The notes under the pieces were generated by a model, which was given only the letters and a program-made list of their open reading frames with translations, was not told the DNA's origin and did not search any database. The translations under genes and the position numbers were made by a program. From Pedobacter cryoconitis (lineage in GTDB: Bacteria; Bacteroidota; Bacteroidia; Sphingobacteriales; Sphingobacteriaceae), in contig NZ_JACHCC010000005.1 in NCBI RefSeq assembly GCF_014207135.1, forward strand, positions 248,001-312,000: a stretch of DNA of 64,000 nucleotides. The letters run 5' to 3'. The stretch's first letter is position 1. Each line of letters starts with the position of its first letter. Shown here piece by piece: positions 42,666-51,865 of the stretch.

Positions 42666-43876
42666 ATTGTTTTAACTGCCGCCTGCCTGCTTTTGTAATA
42701 AGCAAAGATGCCGGTGGCAGTCAATCCGATAAAACCTTCAATCAATACTGCTGGTCTGGGACCAATTAAATGGGCAACCCAACCAATTAATAAACTACCT
42801 ACCGGAATCAATCCCTGGTAAGCCATTACATAATAACTGATCGCACGTCCGCGCATTTCAGGAATAGAGTGTGTCTGGATATAAGTATTAATGGCTGAGG
42901 ATTGTGCCATCATCCCTACCCCGGATAATCCCATGAAAAATAAAGCGATTGGCAGCTGCGGTGCATAGGCCAGAAATAATAAACTACCTCCCAGTACTCC
43001 ACCGGCAATGGTTGTTAATTTGATCATTGTGTTGCTCTGTTTCAGATTAGCCAGATATATCGCACTGATGATCGATCCAAGACCTGCCGCACTTTCAAAC
43101 CAGCTGAAGGTTTTAGCGTCCCCCTGAAAGATGTCCTTGGCAAAAATAGGCATCAGGGTATTAAATGGGATCACAAAAAGACTACTGATCCCGATCATCA
43201 TAATCATACTGCTCAATTCTTTATCACCAGATACATATTTAAACCCTTCTTCCAGTTCTCTCCAGATACTTTTAGTCGATTTGGTAATCACCTGAACAGG
43301 TAAACGCATCATAAATAAACAGATCAGGACTGGAATATAACTCAGGAAGTTTCCCAGAAAACACATATCCGTTCCGAAAGTACTCAGTATAATTCCAGCT
43401 ACCGCAGGCCCCGCAATACGTGCAAAATTGGCCATGGAAGAGTTTAAAGCAATTGCATTAGGCAAATCATCTTTATCATTGACCATCTCGACCATCAGCG
43501 ACTGTCTGCAGGTTACATCAAAAGCATTTACAATTCCCTGCACCAGACTGAGTACTATGATGAAAATAATACTGTTGTAACCAAAATAGATAATCCCTGC
43601 CAATATACCCGCCTGGATCATAGATACAACCTGTGTGATCACCAGGATACGGTAACGGTTATGTCTGTCAACCAAACTCCCTGCGTAAGGAGATAAAACT
43701 AAGGAAGGAATAAGACTGACGAAACCAACTACGCCTAACAACACAGCCGAACCTGTCAGTTGATACACTAACCAGCTGACTGCAGTCTTCTGCATCCAGG
43801 TACCTATCAGGGAAATTGATTGTCCATAAAAGAAGAGTTTGAAATTGCGTGATTTTAGTGATCGAAAAACAGTCAT
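42662..43876 (-). CDS. MFS exporter, EntS-like
   Basis: A 404-residue protein with ATG at 43876 and about 12 membrane helices. The N-terminus FRSLKSRNFKLFFYGQSISL with GTWMQKTAVSWLVYQLTGSA, and the loop AGSLVDRHNRYRIL, are typical of the EntS/MFS_3 branch of efflux proteins. It probably exports a small compound; the substrate is unknown. It converges on the DUF1634 gene, with the stop codons overlapping, and has the fold-back element in its upstream region. Confidence 0.82.
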   Translation of the reverse strand: MTVFRSLKSRNFKLFFYGQSISLIGTWMQKTAVSWLVYQLTGSAVLLGVVGFVSLIPSLVLSPYAGSLVDRHNRYRILVITQVVSMIQAGILAGIIYFGYNSIIFIIVLSLVQGIVNAFDVTCRQSLMVEMVNDKDDLPNAIALNSSMANFARIAGPAVAGIILSTFGTDMCFLGNFLSYIPVLICLFMMRLPVQVITKSTKSIWRELEEGFKYVSGDKELSSMIMMIGISSLFVIPFNTLMPIFAKDIFQGDAKTFSWFESAAGLGSIISAIYLANLKQSNTMIKLTTIAGGVLGGSLLFLAYAPQLPIALFFMGLSGVGMMAQSSAINTYIQTHSIPEMRGRAISYYVMAYQGLIPVGSLLIGWVAHLIGPRPAVLIEGFIGLTATGIFAYYKSRQAAVKTI

Positions 43877-43900
43877 GATGTGATTATATTGCTATTGCTC

Positions 43901-44061
43901 AGAGCTTGTTTAAATTTAGATGGTAAAATTGTTTATAGCTTATTTTTAAGCGAAACGAGTCCTATTTATTTCTGGTAGCCTTCCTACCTGAAATGAATAG
44001 GATGAGGTTGCAGCTAAAAAGAAGCATAAACAAATTATCAGATGAATTCTAAACAAGCTCT
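43901..44061. mobile_element. 161-bp fold-back (MITE-like) element with 12-bp perfect terminal repeats
   Basis: The element starts AGAGCTTGTTTA (43901-43912) and ends TAAACAAGCTCT (44050-44061). Aligned by eye, the two arms of about 78 bases stay roughly two-thirds identical throughout, with matching inner blocks such as TCCTATTTATTTC and its complement, and a tiny loop near 43979. It is non-coding, lies in the divergent spacer of the MFS and lysR genes, and upstream of both, so it is not a terminator. No clear target-site duplication was found. Confidence 0.6.
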
Positions 44062-44093
44062 TATGAAGCTGTTACAAATTTCGGTATTATAAC

Positions 44094-44101
44094 TATATTT
44101 G
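44094..44101 (+). promoter_or_regulatory. Bacteroidota-type -7 element (TATATTTG)
   Basis: An exact TAnnTTTG, 46 bases before the lysR ATG and 32 bases after the fold-back element. Confidence 0.45.
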
Positions 44102-44147
44102 TAAAATTGATAGTTTTAATGATATTGATTAGTTTAAACGATTGATT

Positions 44148-45020
44148 ATGGAAGTCAGACAATTGAATTATTTTATCAAAGCCGCAGAATTGCTGCACTT
44201 TACGGAAGCAGCAGCGGCATGTTTTGTGACCCAGTCAACTTTATCTCAGCAAGTGAAACAGCTGGAAGAGGAACTTGGTATGTTACTGTTTGACAGAATG
44301 GGGAAACATGTGAAACTGACAGAGGCCGGACATGTTTTTTTAGTTCACGCCAGACAGATTATGCTGGATATCAAGAAATCAAGACAAGCGATTTTTGAGC
44401 TGGCCAATATGGTTAACGGAGAACTGAGGATTGGGGTAACTTATGCTTTTAGCTCTCTCCTTTTACCCGCCCTGACCCCATTTTCAGAAAAACATCCTGG
44501 TATTATCATTCACGTAGAATATGGAACCGCGGCCGAACTGGAAGCCAAGCTTAAAATGGCTGATCTGGATCTGATCCTGGCCTTTCATGAACAGGTAGAT
44601 AACAGCGGTTTTGAAATGCAGCCTTTGTTTTCTTCAAGAATCGTGATGGCAGTATCGAAAAAGAGCTCACTGGCAAAACTGCATAAAATCTCCCTGAAAG
44701 AACTGGGAAAACTGGAACTGATTTTACCCAGTAAGGGCTTTAGTTCGAGGGATATGCTGGATGACCTGTTCAGGAAAAATAATATTCAGACGAGTATAAA
44801 AATTGAAATGAATGATGTGCATTCCTTATTATCGATGGTAGAATCAGGGAAATGGGTAACCATCATTAATGAAAAAGCAATCAGTACATGGGATGACCTG
44901 ATTGCGGTTCCTATAGCAGACAAGACACTCTACAAACAGGCATTTTTACTCTGGCAGAAGGGTGTTTACCGGAAAAGATCTGCCATATTGTTTATGGAGG
45001 AGTTTATGAAGGTAATCTGA
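44148..45020 (+). CDS. LysR-family transcriptional regulator
   Basis: The ATG at 44148 (MEVRQLNYF) gives 290 residues; the TTG two codons earlier is not needed. The N-terminal winged helix (residues 1-60) has HFTEAAAACFVTQSTLSQQV and LEEELGMLLFDRMGKHVKLT, and the C-terminal periplasmic-binding-like domain follows from about 88. It resembles CynR/OxyR-type members. Target and inducer are unknown; the divergently encoded MFS exporter is the likely target. Confidence 0.85.
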   Translation: MEVRQLNYFIKAAELLHFTEAAAACFVTQSTLSQQVKQLEEELGMLLFDRMGKHVKLTEAGHVFLVHARQIMLDIKKSRQAIFELANMVNGELRIGVTYAFSSLLLPALTPFSEKHPGIIIHVEYGTAAELEAKLKMADLDLILAFHEQVDNSGFEMQPLFSSRIVMAVSKKSSLAKLHKISLKELGKLELILPSKGFSSRDMLDDLFRKNNIQTSIKIEMNDVHSLLSMVESGKWVTIINEKAISTWDDLIAVPIADKTLYKQAFLLWQKGVYRKRSAILFMEEFMKVI

Positions 45021-45034
45021 TCAATATTTTGTGA

Positions 45035-45529
45035 TCAAAGCTTAATTGTATTCGAATAAACAACTTTTTTTCTCATTCGCTCTCCTATCTTTCCATTAAA
45101 AATTATAATCTCTAATTTCGCGTTATTCTCAATTGTAATAAAACTAATAGTGAAAATGCCATATCCCATGACCTGACATTTAGAACAGCCCGATCTCCTT
45201 GCCGGTTGCCATTTGTAACGATTAAAAATATCTTTTATGAATTTGTTTACTGATAAATAAATAGAATCGGGATACAATACTCCAGATATAACCTTACCAT
45301 TTGGATCGATTTTAAAATCATAAGTATAACTTTCTGGCATCCCCACATTACTTTGATATTTAAGAATATCTTTCAGGTTGGTACTGGTAACTATATCTTT
45401 CACCAGCCTTCCACTATCTATAAAAACAGGAGCTATAAACAGATTGGAACCAGTTCTTTTTTGTGAATAACCGGATAAACTCAGGCTGCACAAAAGAATA
45501 AATACAAAATAAACAACTAACTTTCTCAT
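45035..45529 (-). CDS. Secreted protein of unknown function, weakly TonB-C-like
   Basis: A 164-residue protein with ATG at 45529 and a signal peptide (residues 1-22, ending GYSQ). The segment YDFKIDPNGKVISGVLYPDS, with NRYKWQPA after it, has the order of a TonB C-terminal domain (strand, helix, KWxPA), but the strength is low. A single Cys pair C116-x2-C119 (GCSKCQ) might bind metal or form a disulfide. It overlaps the preceding small gene by 4 bases. Confidence 0.5.
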   Translation of the reverse strand: MRKLVVYFVFILLCSLSLSGYSQKRTGSNLFIAPVFIDSGRLVKDIVTSTNLKDILKYQSNVGMPESYTYDFKIDPNGKVISGVLYPDSIYLSVNKFIKDIFNRYKWQPARRSGCSKCQVMGYGIFTISFITIENNAKLEIIIFNGKIGERMRKKVVYSNTIKL

Positions 45530-45777
45530 CTTACTACTTTAACGGGTGATACAGAATCAGCTGAAAGACGCAGAGTTCTGATATCTGCTGATGAACCATT
45601 AGGAAAAGTCTGGAGCCAACCAACATACGCATCTACCCTAAATGATTCATTTATATATATCATTCGTCCAGTTGAAGTTATTAAATCGGCAGGATGAACA
45701 GCATCGGTAGGGGAAAATACATTAATTCTATTCCCGGTAAGGGTATTTATACGTTGAAATACTTGTAAGTTATACAT
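45526..45777 (-). CDS. Small hypothetical protein
   Basis: An 83-residue protein with ATG at 45777. It has no signal peptide, membrane helix or recognisable motif; the sequence is mixed (NRINVFSPTDAVHPADLITS, FRVDAYVGWLQTFPNGSS). Its stop overlaps the start of the next gene by 4 bases (ATGA type), which supports that both are real and translated together. Upstream there is a 266-base AT-rich spacer holding only the susCD terminator. Confidence 0.45.
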   Translation of the reverse strand: MYNLQVFQRINTLTGNRINVFSPTDAVHPADLITSTGRMIYINESFRVDAYVGWLQTFPNGSSADIRTLRLSADSVSPVKVVR

Positions 45778-45986
45778 TGCGTAAGAGATAATAATAATTA
45801 CATTAAAACTAAACGCTGAGATAAAAGAGTCAATTTACTATATTATTTATCATTAACACAACTAAATTAAAACATCAACACACAAAACATCGCCTTATAT
45901 TTAAAAAGTTATCAACATTACAAACATCAGAATTAAACTTTCAACATTCTGAATTCGAAGGTGTATCGCTATAGACGGATAAAACA

Positions 45987-46027
45987 CACAAGGCTGTCCT
46001 GAAATATTTTCCAGAGACAGCCTTGTG
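45987..46027 (-). terminator. Terminator of the susCD operon
   Basis: CACAAGGCTGTC (45987-45998) and GACAGCCTTGTG (46016-46027) form a perfect 12-bp stem. On the minus strand it is followed by TGTTTTATCC. It lies 17 bases beyond the stop of the DUF4397 gene. Confidence 0.75.
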
Positions 46028-46043
46028 CTTATTTACTGATCAT

Positions 46044-46958
46044 CTACTTGTTGGTATAAGAAACCAAACCAGGCACATTAAAATAGATTTCAGGGAATTT
46101 TGTAGTTGGATCTGTGGCCGGCGTAGTTGGTCTTGCAGTTGCTTTTAAGACGATACTTGTTCCTGGAACCGGATAATCAGCAGCCAGGCCTTTTAAAATC
46201 AACGTATAATAACGACCAGGCGCAAGACTAGCTGTTACTGTACTGCCCAGTTTAGTCGCAGTACCTGCCAGATTGGACTGAAAAACGTAACTTGTAGTAC
46301 TTACCGTGTTAACGTCTACAGCGATAAAACTACTTACTTTTCCATAACTGATATTGGTTATTGGAGTGACAGTTGTGGAAGTTCCGTTTACCGGCGTATA
46401 AGTACCGGTGACATCAACAGCGCCACCATTAGGTATCAGGTTGATCAGACGCACATAAGCCTTTCCTGCTGCCGCTACCGGAAATACATCCTTTATAACC
46501 AGCGAAGTTAAGGGAGTGGTTGTCGAACCTGGTAATCCGCAGGTAAAAACAGAATAGACTGAGGTATCAGCTATGGCCTGTGTAATCGTGCTTATAGTTG
46601 TTCCTGGAGCCACAGTCTGTGCACTGACCAATGCAGGTACTGGTATGGCAGTACCTATCTTTATTTCATGATTACCAGAAGCAATCACTGCGTAATTACT
46701 TGCCGGAAAACCTGTCGAATAAGCATATCCGGTTACAATTGAAGTGGCCACCTGATTATCTGTTACCGACTGATTTACTGCTGCATTAATTTGTACACCA
46801 TCGACCAGTACATTTAACGCTGGTACTCCCGGCGCAGCATGGAAGAACTTAATTCTCCCGCCAGTTGCCGGATTTGAAATCTGTGTAATTACAGATTTTT
46901 TACAACTGCTTACCAATAAAATCAATAAGCAGACTGCCATGTAAAGTATTTTCTTCAT
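46044..46958 (-). CDS. DUF4397-domain lipoprotein
   Basis: The ATG at 46958 gives 304 residues; the longer open frame overlaps susD and is rejected. A lipobox LLVSSC puts the lipidated Cys at 19. The mature part has IKFFHAAPGVPALNVLVDG and later YVRLINLIPNGGAVDVTG, two DUF4397 repeats. It is the third gene of the SusC-SusD unit, 13 bases after susD, and is probably surface-exposed, aiding binding of the nutrient. The ligand is unknown. Confidence 0.8.
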   Translation of the reverse strand: MKKILYMAVCLLILLVSSCKKSVITQISNPATGGRIKFFHAAPGVPALNVLVDGVQINAAVNQSVTDNQVATSIVTGYAYSTGFPASNYAVIASGNHEIKIGTAIPVPALVSAQTVAPGTTISTITQAIADTSVYSVFTCGLPGSTTTPLTSLVIKDVFPVAAAGKAYVRLINLIPNGGAVDVTGTYTPVNGTSTTVTPITNISYGKVSSFIAVDVNTVSTTSYVFQSNLAGTATKLGSTVTASLAPGRYYTLILKGLAADYPVPGTSIVLKATARPTTPATDPTTKFPEIYFNVPGLVSYTNK

Positions 46959-46971
46959 CTCTTTTTCTGAA

Positions 46972-48552
46972 TTAAGGTAAAATGAACCATGGTTTCTTAG
47001 TGTGATAATCTGGTGCCATTGCGCCAATAGCCTGTAATGAAGGTACATTCCAGATATATTCTGAATTATAACGTGGTCTTACCAGATAAACCTGTTTGCC
47101 AGCATTGTCAGGATACAATGAGGGTACCTGAAAGCCCTGGAAAATAGTCGGGTCATAACTGTATCTACGTTCATCTGCCCAGGCTTCAAATGATCCCCAG
47201 ACGAACAAAGAGATAAATTTCTGTTGTAAAATATCACTCAGCTGTAATTGAGCAGCACTCTGTCTGACACATGGGCCCGCCAGATAAGCTGCCCTGGCAG
47301 CCGCAGAGATATTATTTTGCGACCCGGTTAATGCAGTTCCCGCAGGTGGATTACTTACAAAATCGATACTTCCTGATATACCGTTAATATAGGCTGAATA
47401 AGCCCCCGGAAGATCACCTTTTTTAAACAGCGCTTCAGCTTTAAAAAACTGAAGTTCAGCATAAGTCATCAGAATACCCCGGGAATTATCATTGAAAATA
47501 TATTTCTGTGGAGTCCCTGCAGCTGGATTAGTGGTTATCCCGGCACCAAATAAATAGGGAATCGAGGTATTTGCATTAGTTGAATTAGGATCACCATTCG
47601 CTCCTATTACACCCCGGTAAACCCCGTCTTTACTTGCAGCAAGGAGATAAGGTAAACGCGGATCTAAATTCGTGTTTTGTACCGCCGACCCTGTAAATAT
47701 ACGTCCATCCAGTAAACGCACCATATAATCAGATTGTCTGAAGCTCCCAAGGTTATTACGTGAAGGGCCCCAGAAATTGGAATCCCCGGATTGCGATCCA
47801 TTACATTGTACACTGGCATTATCAGCATTACTTACAAAAGAACTGTCTACATATTTTTTCACATTATCCGCGCTGAACGCTGCCTTATTACTTTGGTGCA
47901 AAGCATTCTGGGCCAGTATTGCGTATACAAATTTGATCCATTTGGTACGATCTCCATAATAGATATAATCGCCCTTGGCCAGGTTTGTAGATACATTTAA
48001 CTGATCTGTCTGAATCGCCAGGTTTAAATAATTAAGTGCTAACTGACATTCTTTGACCACTTCAGCATAGACATAATCCGGCGAATCATAATCAAAAGTT
48101 AAGCGGCCCGGCTCAAAGGCCTGCTTTACAACCATATTATTGTAAAGGTCGCCTCCATTTTGCCAGCCCCAGGCTCTCATGGCATGACCTACCCCTACAT
48201 AATCCCATGCTTTTTTAGAAAGGGCACTCTGCCACATCAGGTTTACATTCTGACCAAGGCTAAAGTAAACTGTACGCCACATTTCGCCATTTGTATCCGT
48301 GCCGGGAGAGTAACCTTCCTGATCCCAGACATTATTAGCGGCCGGTGAACCCCATACCTGCGCATACTGACCAATATAACGGCTATCGTACCAAACCCCT
48401 CTGGCCATACCCGCCTGCATTGGTGGTAACAAGGTAGAAGCATCAGCCACTGTCGGCGCATTCGGATTCGTATTAACGTCAATATATTTTTTACAACTGC
48501 TTACTGAGAACAGTGCCAGTATCGCAATCAATGAATATTTAATTTTTTTCAT
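46972..48552 (-). CDS. SusD/RagB-family nutrient-binding lipoprotein
   Basis: A 526-residue protein with ATG at 48552 and a lipobox SVSSC (Cys 20), followed directly by KKYIDVNTNPNAPT, the typical SusD start. TPR-like helices follow (HAMRAWGWQNGGDLYNNMVV, then AEVVKECQLALNYLNLAIQ), with the C-terminal YIWNVPS. It forms the lid of the SusC transporter and binds the ligand at the cell surface. No glycoside hydrolase or peptidase is coupled to it, so the substrate cannot be inferred. Confidence 0.9.
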   Translation of the reverse strand: MKKIKYSLIAILALFSVSSCKKYIDVNTNPNAPTVADASTLLPPMQAGMARGVWYDSRYIGQYAQVWGSPAANNVWDQEGYSPGTDTNGEMWRTVYFSLGQNVNLMWQSALSKKAWDYVGVGHAMRAWGWQNGGDLYNNMVVKQAFEPGRLTFDYDSPDYVYAEVVKECQLALNYLNLAIQTDQLNVSTNLAKGDYIYYGDRTKWIKFVYAILAQNALHQSNKAAFSADNVKKYVDSSFVSNADNASVQCNGSQSGDSNFWGPSRNNLGSFRQSDYMVRLLDGRIFTGSAVQNTNLDPRLPYLLAASKDGVYRGVIGANGDPNSTNANTSIPYLFGAGITTNPAAGTPQKYIFNDNSRGILMTYAELQFFKAEALFKKGDLPGAYSAYINGISGSIDFVSNPPAGTALTGSQNNISAAARAAYLAGPCVRQSAAQLQLSDILQQKFISLFVWGSFEAWADERRYSYDPTIFQGFQVPSLYPDNAGKQVYLVRPRYNSEYIWNVPSLQAIGAMAPDYHTKKPWFILP

Positions 48553-48565
48553 CTTTATATTTCTT

Positions 48566-51500
48566 TTATAATTTCACTCTTATTCCAAAAGAAAACACGC
48601 GTGGTGAAGGCAGTGATCCATAATCAAAACCCGCTGCACCTGATCCTAATGTCGACCCGTTAGTTCCGTTTACATTCGGATCTGCTCCTGAATAGTTCGT
48701 AATTAAAAACACATTGGTAGCCGTTACAAATACGCTGGCCATTTTAAATACTTTCTGGTGGTTCATTAATTTCTGTGGTAGCTTATAGTTCAGGGTAATA
48801 TCCTGAAGTCTGATCCAGTTGATATTATGTTCCACAAAATCAGATTCAATGCTATTTGTATAATAAGTACTCTGATAAAAAGGAGTAACCTGAATAGAAT
48901 TAACTGTTGGTGTAGTACTGTTTTCCTTTCCGTCTTTTAATACGCCTGGAACCACGATCGGAGTCATTCTGTCCACCGTACGTGCACTTAGTCCATATCT
49001 GGTCAGGAATAACTCATTCCCGTTAAACACATCCCCGCCTTTACGGATATCAAACAGAAAACTGAGTTCGAAATCTTTATAAGTAAAATGATTACTTAAA
49101 CCTATGGTGAATTTTGGCTGCCTGTCACCAGATACACCAAACGTTGCATTACTTATTGGCAGACCGCTACTCGGGTCAACTAATATTTGTCCTGCATTAT
49201 TACGGGCATAACTGTATGTTGCAATATTGGTGGTACTGCTACCAGGAAATATACTTGCTCTTGCATTTGCATATACCCAGGTGTCAGAGTTATAGTATTC
49301 CGGGAAACCACCTAAATTAACCACTTTACCCCTTGCTCTTGTGAAATTCAGCAACACATCCCAGCTAAAGTCTTTTGTTCTTACCGGTACGCCGGTTAAC
49401 GAAATCTCCAGTCCATGATTCTTTACTTCACCACCATTAATGTACTCCACAACATAACCTGAAGCATAACTGATACGCGAGTTAAATATCTGATTGGTAG
49501 CCCTGGTCTGATAATAACTGATATCAGCACCTAAGCGTCCTTTAAAGAATTGTAATTCAGCACCCACATCAAACTGTCTGTCACGTTCAGGAACCAGTTT
49601 CGGGTTATTTCCGTTAACATCATAAGCAAATCCCCCACCTGTGGTTGTTTGCTGCAATAAAGTAGAGGATATTTTGTAAGGCGCAGATGGATCTTTACCA
49701 ACCTCCGCATAAGAAGCCCTTAATTTACCATATGATAAGATGTTATTATTCTTTAATGCCGGTAATTCAGTGAATATAAAACCAGCCCCAACTGACGGGT
49801 AAAAATAATGGTATTGGTTTGTCCCTGAAAGTTTAGAAGTGTATTCCTCCCTCGCAGTGGCATTCAGGGTAACCATATCTTTATACACAATTCCAAACCT
49901 GGCAATCCCCGACAGATAACGTACTCTTTTCAGGTAATCAGAATTACGCTGGGTTGTTGGTAAAGTATTATTAATACTGTTGAAATCCGGCTGGACAAAT
50001 TTCTCTCCGTAAAAACCAGTCATGTCATCATTATTGCTAACGATTTCTGTACCTACAGCCAGTGTAGTACGAAAGTCACCGAATGTTTTTTTAGCAGTTG
50101 CAAACAATGAACCGTTTAACTGCATGTTATTATCATTATAGTTATCTATAATACCACCTGCAGCTATACCACTTGTACTGGCAAAACTATTTAATGCGGA
50201 ACTCTGATAAGAAGAGCTATACTGACTATAAAAGTTATTACCGCTTGTAGCCGCAAAATCAATTCCGACTAATCCTCTCAGATTAAGCCAGGGTGCAACG
50301 TCATATGATAAATCAACATTCCCGATCATCCGGTTGGTTTTATCCCGGCTGATGTTATTATGTGCATCCCAAAGCGGGTTATCAAAATCAATACTGCCGT
50401 CAGTCACAATGTTACTTCCACTTGCCGGTAATAACAGTCTTCTGCTACCATCCGGGTTCAGGTAATTACGTGCATCATCATTGGTAGGCCAGGCCAGTGC
50501 ATTGATAAAAGTCCCGGAATTACCTTTATTCAATTTACGGTTATCAATATTAAAGTAGTTAAATGATGCAGTACTGGTCAGCTTGGGCGTTATTTTAGCC
50601 GATCCTGACAACCGCAATGAAATTTTATCATTAGAAGCCACTGGCAAGACACCGGTAGCATTTCTCATAGAAGCAGAAATACGGTAAGTCGCGATATCAT
50701 TCCCCCCTTCAAATGCTATATTATTCTGTACAGTACGACCTGTCTGCAAAATGTTTTGCAGGTTGTTATAAGTCTTTGTGCCTGGTGCATAGGCAGGACC
50801 GAACATAGTACGCACAGTGGCGCTGCTGGCTCCGTTTGTACCTATCCCAAATTCGGTTTGAATTTTAGGAAAACGATATTCATTAGCAAAACTAAAAGCG
50901 TTGTCATAGGTAATCGACCCCGGGCCGCTATGTCCTGTTTTTGTCGTGATTACAATAGCACCACTTGCTGCAGATGAGCCATATACAGCTGCTGCATCAG
51001 CACCTTTCAGTACAGTAATTGACTCAATATCATCAGGGTTAATATCAGCCATACGGTTCGTAAAATCTGCCCCCCTGTTATTTCCGTTTGAAGCGAGCGA
51101 ACTCTGATCAATCGCATCATTACTTACCCGCATTCCGTCAATGATGAACAGCGGACTGTTACTCCCTCCGATTGAATTTACGCCGCGCAGTACAATGGAC
51201 GCCGATGCCCCGGGATTGCCGCTTGTACTGGTAACTGATGCTCCGGCAACACGTCCCTGTAATGCATTGATGAAATTTTCCTGCTGGGTCTGCTGTATGT
51301 CTTTCCCTTTTACAACTTGTACTGCCGAAGTCAGATCTCTTTTTTCCTGTTTTACACCAAAACCTGTTACGACGACTTCGTTCATCGTATTTGCCGATTC
51401 CTTTAACTGTACATTGATTACAGTCGAATTCCCTATGAGCCTTTCTTCTTTTAATGTACCAACAGAGGTAAAAACCAGAATCTGTGTGGGATTTGCATTA

Positions 51501-51688
51501 ATTTTATAAGATCCGTTGCCATCACTTACGGCGCCAAGGTTGGTACCTTTAATTTTAACTGAGGCCCCAGGCAGCGGAAGTCCATCCTCCGCCCCTGTTA
51601 CCTTTCCGGTAATAGTCTTAGTCTGTCCGACGATGTTTGTCACACAACAAAACGCGGCCAGAAAAAGCATGAGTAGCTTTTTTTTCAT
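48566..51688 (-). CDS. SusC/RagA-family TonB-linked outer membrane transporter
   Basis: A 1040-residue protein with ATG at 51688 and a signal peptide (ending NIVGQ). A carboxypeptidase-regulatory-like domain (about 24-100, ITGKVTGAEDGLPLPGASVK) is followed by the plug (NEVVVTGFGVKQEKRDLTSAV and VLKGADAAAVYGSSAASGAI) and a large barrel ending SFGIRVKL. With SusD it imports a nutrient using TonB energy. The leader contains a hairpin at 51771-51809. Confidence 0.92.
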   Translation of the reverse strand: MKKKLLMLFLAAFCCVTNIVGQTKTITGKVTGAEDGLPLPGASVKIKGTNLGAVSDGNGSYKINANPTQILVFTSVGTLKEERLIGNSTVINVQLKESANTMNEVVVTGFGVKQEKRDLTSAVQVVKGKDIQQTQQENFINALQGRVAGASVTSTSGNPGASASIVLRGVNSIGGSNSPLFIIDGMRVSNDAIDQSSLASNGNNRGADFTNRMADINPDDIESITVLKGADAAAVYGSSAASGAIVITTKTGHSGPGSITYDNAFSFANEYRFPKIQTEFGIGTNGASSATVRTMFGPAYAPGTKTYNNLQNILQTGRTVQNNIAFEGGNDIATYRISASMRNATGVLPVASNDKISLRLSGSAKITPKLTSTASFNYFNIDNRKLNKGNSGTFINALAWPTNDDARNYLNPDGSRRLLLPASGSNIVTDGSIDFDNPLWDAHNNISRDKTNRMIGNVDLSYDVAPWLNLRGLVGIDFAATSGNNFYSQYSSSYQSSALNSFASTSGIAAGGIIDNYNDNNMQLNGSLFATAKKTFGDFRTTLAVGTEIVSNNDDMTGFYGEKFVQPDFNSINNTLPTTQRNSDYLKRVRYLSGIARFGIVYKDMVTLNATAREEYTSKLSGTNQYHYFYPSVGAGFIFTELPALKNNNILSYGKLRASYAEVGKDPSAPYKISSTLLQQTTTGGGFAYDVNGNNPKLVPERDRQFDVGAELQFFKGRLGADISYYQTRATNQIFNSRISYASGYVVEYINGGEVKNHGLEISLTGVPVRTKDFSWDVLLNFTRARGKVVNLGGFPEYYNSDTWVYANARASIFPGSSTTNIATYSYARNNAGQILVDPSSGLPISNATFGVSGDRQPKFTIGLSNHFTYKDFELSFLFDIRKGGDVFNGNELFLTRYGLSARTVDRMTPIVVPGVLKDGKENSTTPTVNSIQVTPFYQSTYYTNSIESDFVEHNINWIRLQDITLNYKLPQKLMNHQKVFKMASVFVTATNVFLITNYSGADPNVNGTNGSTLGSGAAGFDYGSLPSPRVFSFGIRVKL

Positions 51689-51770
51689 ACTTGGTTTGTT
51701 TAGGGTAAATATTTAGTTTTAGTTAGAGGAATACTTGTTAAAAAACGATTTATGCAACACTAATTTATAT

Positions 51771-51809
51771 AAAAAACTCTCCAACACTGCATGTTTTGTA
51801 GAGTTTTTT
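51771..51809. other. Leader hairpin upstream of susC
   Basis: AAAAAACTCT (51771-51780) and AGAGTTTTTT (51800-51809) pair, with T-runs on either strand. It lies 82 bases before the susC ATG on one side and 56 bases before the DUF5009 gene on the other. It could be an attenuator or a divergent terminator. Confidence 0.45.
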
Positions 51810-51865
51810 TAATATATCAGCAAAAAACCGCAAATTTAATCTAACTATAGCTCAACAGTTTAAAT

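Noticed and set aside
43877-44147. Target-site duplication around the fold-back element
   Set aside because: Flanking bases CTC on the left and TAT on the right do not match at any plausible length.
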